Source: Pseudomonas sp. RSB 5.4 (GTDB lineage: Bacteria; Pseudomonadota; Gammaproteobacteria; Pseudomonadales; Pseudomonadaceae). From it: a stretch of 64,000 nt of DNA. Position 1 is the first letter of the stretch; every line of letters starts with the position of its first letter. The position numbers and the translations under genes were made by a program. The DNA lies in the NCBI RefSeq assembly GCF_037126175.1, contig NZ_CP146986.1:3915001-3979000 (forward strand), in the 5' to 3' direction. This document shows, piece after piece, positions 61,224 to 64,000 of this stretch. The notes beneath the pieces were generated by a model, which saw only the letters and a program-made list of their open reading frames with translations, was not told the origin of the DNA and ran no database searches.

Positions 61224-61321
61224 CTTCGCGAGCAAGCCCGCTCCCACATTTGACCGGGTTGAGCGCAGAATCTGCGCCAGACACAAATCCACTGTGGGAG
61301 CGGGCTTGCTCGCGAAAGCGG
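61224..61321. repeat. REP pair (REPIN-type), inward orientation, in the 343-bp lrp-davB gap
   Basis: CTTCGCGAGCAAGCCCGCTC (from 61224) faces TGTGGGAGCGGGCTTGCTCG (from 61293) over about 45 bases that contain GCGCAGA and TCTGCGC. The other part of the gap, 61322-61529, should hold the davB promoter. TATACT is at 61484-61489, and GACGC and GCGTC (61492-61508) form a dyad just after it, a possible regulator site. Confidence 0.8.
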
Positions 61322-61529
61322 TCTGTCAGCCGCCTTCTTTAGTGGAAGGAATATAGCCTTCGCTCCCACAATGATCGAAGTGAAGTCGGAGATTGTCACT
61401 TTGATCAATAGAATGGCAAAACGACGACACTTTGCGTCTTATTAACGTGTTCTACGCTCCCTAGAATGGCTGGCATCTTTTCCTATACTCAGACGCGCAT
61501 CCTGCGTCGGGTCGCCAGCAAGGTCAGCC

Positions 61530-63212
61530 ATGAACAAGAACAATCGCCATCCTGCAGACGGTAAGAAACCAGTCACCATTTTCGGCCCGGATTTCCCGTT
61601 CGCCTTCGATGACTGGATCGAACACCCTGCCGGTCTCGGCAGCATTCCTGAACAGCACCATGGCGCTGAAGTGGCGATTGTCGGCGCGGGTATCGCGGGT
61701 CTGGTGGCCGCTTACGAACTGATGAAGCTCGGTTTGAAACCGGTGGTGTACGAGGCCTCGAAACTGGGTGGCCGTCTGCGTTCGCAAGCGTTCAACGGCA
61801 CCGATGGCATCGTTGCGGAACTGGGCGGCATGCGTTTCCCCGTGTCCTCAACTGCGTTCTACCACTATGTAGACAAGCTCGGTCTCGAGACCAAACCCTT
61901 CCCGAACCCACTGACGCCGGCCTCCGGCAGCACGGTGATCGATCTCGAAGGCAAAACCCATTACGCACAGAAACTGGCGGATCTTCCTGCACTGTTCCAG
62001 GAAGTGGCTGACGCCTGGGCGGATGCACTGGAGGCTGGCTCGCAGTTCGCCGATATCCAGCAAGCGATCCGTGACCGCGACGTACCACGCCTCAAAGAAC
62101 TGTGGAACAAACTCGTTCCGCTGTGGGACGACCGCACGTTCTACGATTTCGTTGCCACTTCCAAAGCCTTCGCCAAACTCTCGTTTCATCACCGCGAAGT
62201 GTTCGGTCAGGTCGGTTTCGGTACTGGCGGCTGGGACTCGGACTTCCCCAACTCGATGCTGGAAATCTTCCGCGTGGTGATGACCAACTGCGATGATCAC
62301 CAGCATCTGGTGGTTGGCGGTGTGGAGCAAGTGCCGCAAGGCATCTGGCGGCATGTGCCGGAGCGCTGCGTGCACTGGCCGGAAGGCACCAGCCTGAAAT
62401 CCCTGCACCGTGGCGCGCCGCGTTCCGGGGTGAAGAAAATCGCCCACGCGCCGGACGGCCGTTTCGCCGTCACCGACAACAACGGCGACACCCGCGAATA
62501 CGCCGCCGTGCTGACCACCTGCCAGAGCTGGCTGCTGACCACCCAGATCGAATGCGACGAAACCCTGTTCTCGCAGAAGATGTGGATGGCGCTGGACCGC
62601 ACGCGCTACATGCAGTCGTCGAAGACCTTCGTGATGGTCGACCGGCCATTCTGGAAGGACAAGGATCCGGAAACCGGTCGCGACCTGATGAGCATGACCC
62701 TCACCGATCGCCTGACCCGTGGCACCTATCTGTTCGATAACGGTGACGACAAGCCGGGCGTGATCTGCCTGTCGTACTCGTGGATGAGCGACGCGCTGAA
62801 GATGCTGCCGCACCCGGTCGAGAAACGCGTGGAACTGGCATTGAACGCGCTGAAGAAGATCTACCCGAAAGTCGACATCGCCGCGCGGATCATCGGCGAT
62901 CCGATCACCGTGTCGTGGGAAGCCGACCCGCACTTCCTCGGTGCATTCAAAGGCGCCCTGCCCGGCCACTATCGCTACAACCAGCGGATGTACGCGCACT
63001 TCATGCAGGACGACATGCCAGCCGAACAGCGCGGGATTTTCATCGCCGGCGATGACGTATCGTGGACGCCGGCATGGGTCGAAGGCGCGGTGCAGACCTC
63101 GCTCAACGCGGTGTGGGGCATCATGAAACACTTCGGCGGGTCGACACATAAAGCGAACCCGGGCCCGGGTGATGTGTTCAAAGACATCGGCCCTATCGCC
63201 CTGCCCGAGTAA
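61530..63212 (+). CDS. davB: L-lysine 2-monooxygenase DavB (flavin amine oxidase family)
   Basis: DavB converts lysine and oxygen to 5-aminovaleramide in the aminovalerate pathway. The 560-aa flavoprotein has the FAD-binding VAIVGAGIAGLVAAYELMKL (48-67), VVYEASKLGGRLRS, and ELGGMRFPVSS, and a C-terminal FAD region IFIAGDDVSWTPAWVEGAVQ. The length and order with a nitrilase-family amidase downstream match P. putida davBA. The same family includes tryptophan 2-monooxygenase IaaM, which is a close alternative; the neighbour gene favours lysine. Confidence 0.88.
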   Translation: MNKNNRHPADGKKPVTIFGPDFPFAFDDWIEHPAGLGSIPEQHHGAEVAIVGAGIAGLVAAYELMKLGLKPVVYEASKLGGRLRSQAFNGTDGIVAELGGMRFPVSSTAFYHYVDKLGLETKPFPNPLTPASGSTVIDLEGKTHYAQKLADLPALFQEVADAWADALEAGSQFADIQQAIRDRDVPRLKELWNKLVPLWDDRTFYDFVATSKAFAKLSFHHREVFGQVGFGTGGWDSDFPNSMLEIFRVVMTNCDDHQHLVVGGVEQVPQGIWRHVPERCVHWPEGTSLKSLHRGAPRSGVKKIAHAPDGRFAVTDNNGDTREYAAVLTTCQSWLLTTQIECDETLFSQKMWMALDRTRYMQSSKTFVMVDRPFWKDKDPETGRDLMSMTLTDRLTRGTYLFDNGDDKPGVICLSYSWMSDALKMLPHPVEKRVELALNALKKIYPKVDIAARIIGDPITVSWEADPHFLGAFKGALPGHYRYNQRMYAHFMQDDMPAEQRGIFIAGDDVSWTPAWVEGAVQTSLNAVWGIMKHFGGSTHKANPGPGDVFKDIGPIALPE

Positions 63213-63224
63213 GAGGATTCCCCG

Positions 63225-64000
63225 ATGCGTGTAGCCCTTTACCAATGCCCACCGCTGCCACTGGACCCCGCCGCAAACCTGCATCGCCTGCAGCAACTGG
63301 CGATGGAGGCCAAGGGTGCCGACCTGCTGGTGCTGCCGGAAATGTTTCTGACCGGCTACAACATCGGCAAGGAAGCGGTCAGCACCTTGGCCGAGGTCTA
63401 CAACGGCGAATGGGCGCAACAGATCGGTCGAATCGCCAAAGCCGCCGGGCTGGCAATTGCTTACGGGTACCCCGAGCGCACGGCCGACGGGCAGATCTAC
63501 AACGCCGTGCAGTTGATCGACGCGCACGGCGAGCGCCTGTGCAATTACCGCAAGACCCATCTGTTCGGCGATCTTGATCGGTCAATGTTCAGCCCCGGCG
63601 AAGATGATTTTCCGGTTGTTGAACTCAACGGCTGGAAGCTCGGTTTCCTGATCTGCTACGACCTGGAGTTTCCCGAGAACGCGCGGCGTCTGGCGCTGGC
63701 CGGTGCCGAGCTGATTCTGGTGCCGACGGCAAACATGATTCCGTTCGATTTCGTCGCTGATGTCACCGTGCGCTCCCGCGCCTTCGAAAACCAGTGCTAC
63801 GTGGCGTACGCCAACTATTGCGGGCATGAAGGCGAGATCCACTATTGCGGGCAAAGCAGCATCGCCGCGCCGGACGGCAGCCGTATCGCCCAGGCTGGCC
63901 TCGATGAAGCATTGATCGTCGGTGAGCTGGATCGCCAGTTGATGGCCGACTCCCGCGCCGCCAATCGCTACCTCAACGACCGTCGTCCCGAGCTTTACCA
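63225..64000 (+). CDS. davA: 5-aminopentanamidase DavA (carbon-nitrogen hydrolase), 3' end outside
   Basis: DavA hydrolyses 5-aminovaleramide, the DavB product, to 5-aminovalerate. The 258 residues seen start MRVALYQCPPLPLDP. The nitrilase catalytic residues are E39 (VLPEMFLTG), K110 (YRKTHLFG) and C144 (LICYDLEFPE). It begins 12 bases after davB with AGAGGA as ribosome binding site. The frame is open to the window end, probably lacking only a few residues. It is clearly co-transcribed with davB. Confidence 0.92.
   Translation, partial: MRVALYQCPPLPLDPAANLHRLQQLAMEAKGADLLVLPEMFLTGYNIGKEAVSTLAEVYNGEWAQQIGRIAKAAGLAIAYGYPERTADGQIYNAVQLIDAHGERLCNYRKTHLFGDLDRSMFSPGEDDFPVVELNGWKLGFLICYDLEFPENARRLALAGAELILVPTANMIPFDFVADVTVRSRAFENQCYVAYANYCGHEGEIHYCGQSSIAAPDGSRIAQAGLDEALIVGELDRQLMADSRAANRYLNDRRPELY

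Noticed and set aside
61530..63212. Calling the flavoprotein tryptophan 2-monooxygenase (iaaM) for auxin synthesis
   Set aside because: The neighbouring amidase and Lrp-type regulator match the lysine davBA locus; there is no iaaH-type amidase signature gene.

Overview
The window is a chromosomal segment of a Pseudomonas of the fluorescens/putida type. The base composition is GC-rich. The gene order follows the well-known Pseudomonas block from tyrS to rpoD. Typical Pseudomonas REP palindromes of the TGTGGGAGCGGGCTTGCTCGCGAA family sit at ten places between genes, and there are many classic Pseudomonas genes (vfr, estA, davBA, amgK/murU, lptD). Compared with P. aeruginosa PAO1 as I remember it, the block is collinear, but the trpE-trpG interval carries estA and not the R/F-pyocin cluster.

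Layout. 1-4.5 kb: 5' end of tyrS, an M23 peptidoglycan hydrolase, anmK, erpA, argC. 4.6-9.2 kb: hemJ, a nitronate monooxygenase-like flavoprotein, a DUF805 membrane protein, an SDR enzyme, a HIT protein, coq7. 9.3-12.4 kb: speD, an OsmC-like protein, vfr, a lipoate ligase-like protein. 12.4-20.5 kb: tryptophan biosynthesis in two units on the minus strand, trpGDC and rpe-gph-trpE, separated by estA. 20.5-30 kb: an iron-dependent alcohol dehydrogenase, a polyamine-type ABC transporter, and a response regulator with a hybrid-input histidine kinase. 30-33.6 kb: DUF3530 protein, djlA, murU-amgK. 33.7-41.4 kb: lptD-surA-pdxA-rsmA-apaG-apaH and glpE (outer membrane biogenesis and housekeeping). 41.4-46.5 kb: the prkA-yeaH-ycgB stress unit. 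46.6-50.5 kb: cca, folBK, plsY, tsaD. 50.7-55.3 kb: rpsU-dnaG-rpoD macromolecular synthesis unit. 55.4-59.2 kb: a very large GGDEF/EAL protein and a CAU-anticodon tRNA. 59.2-60.6 kb: a small accessory patch with a winged-helix nucleotidyltransferase gene, a frameshifted HEPN partner and a tandem-palindrome operator. 60.7-64 kb: an Lrp-type regulator and davB-davA for lysine catabolism.

The most interesting signals are regulatory. Upstream of trpG there is an unlisted 28-codon leader ORF whose C-terminal residues (ARWRWRA) and following hairpin match the 3' end of gph, which lies directly upstream of trpE. This suggests that both trp units use a tryptophan-rich leader peptide, and that the trpE leader is embedded in the end of gph. 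The second is the accessory patch after the tRNA: a degenerate MNT/HEPN toxin-antitoxin-like pair with a two-site operator placed exactly on its promoter, next to a possible remnant of an XRE-type regulator. The rest is mostly conserved Pseudomonas core genome.
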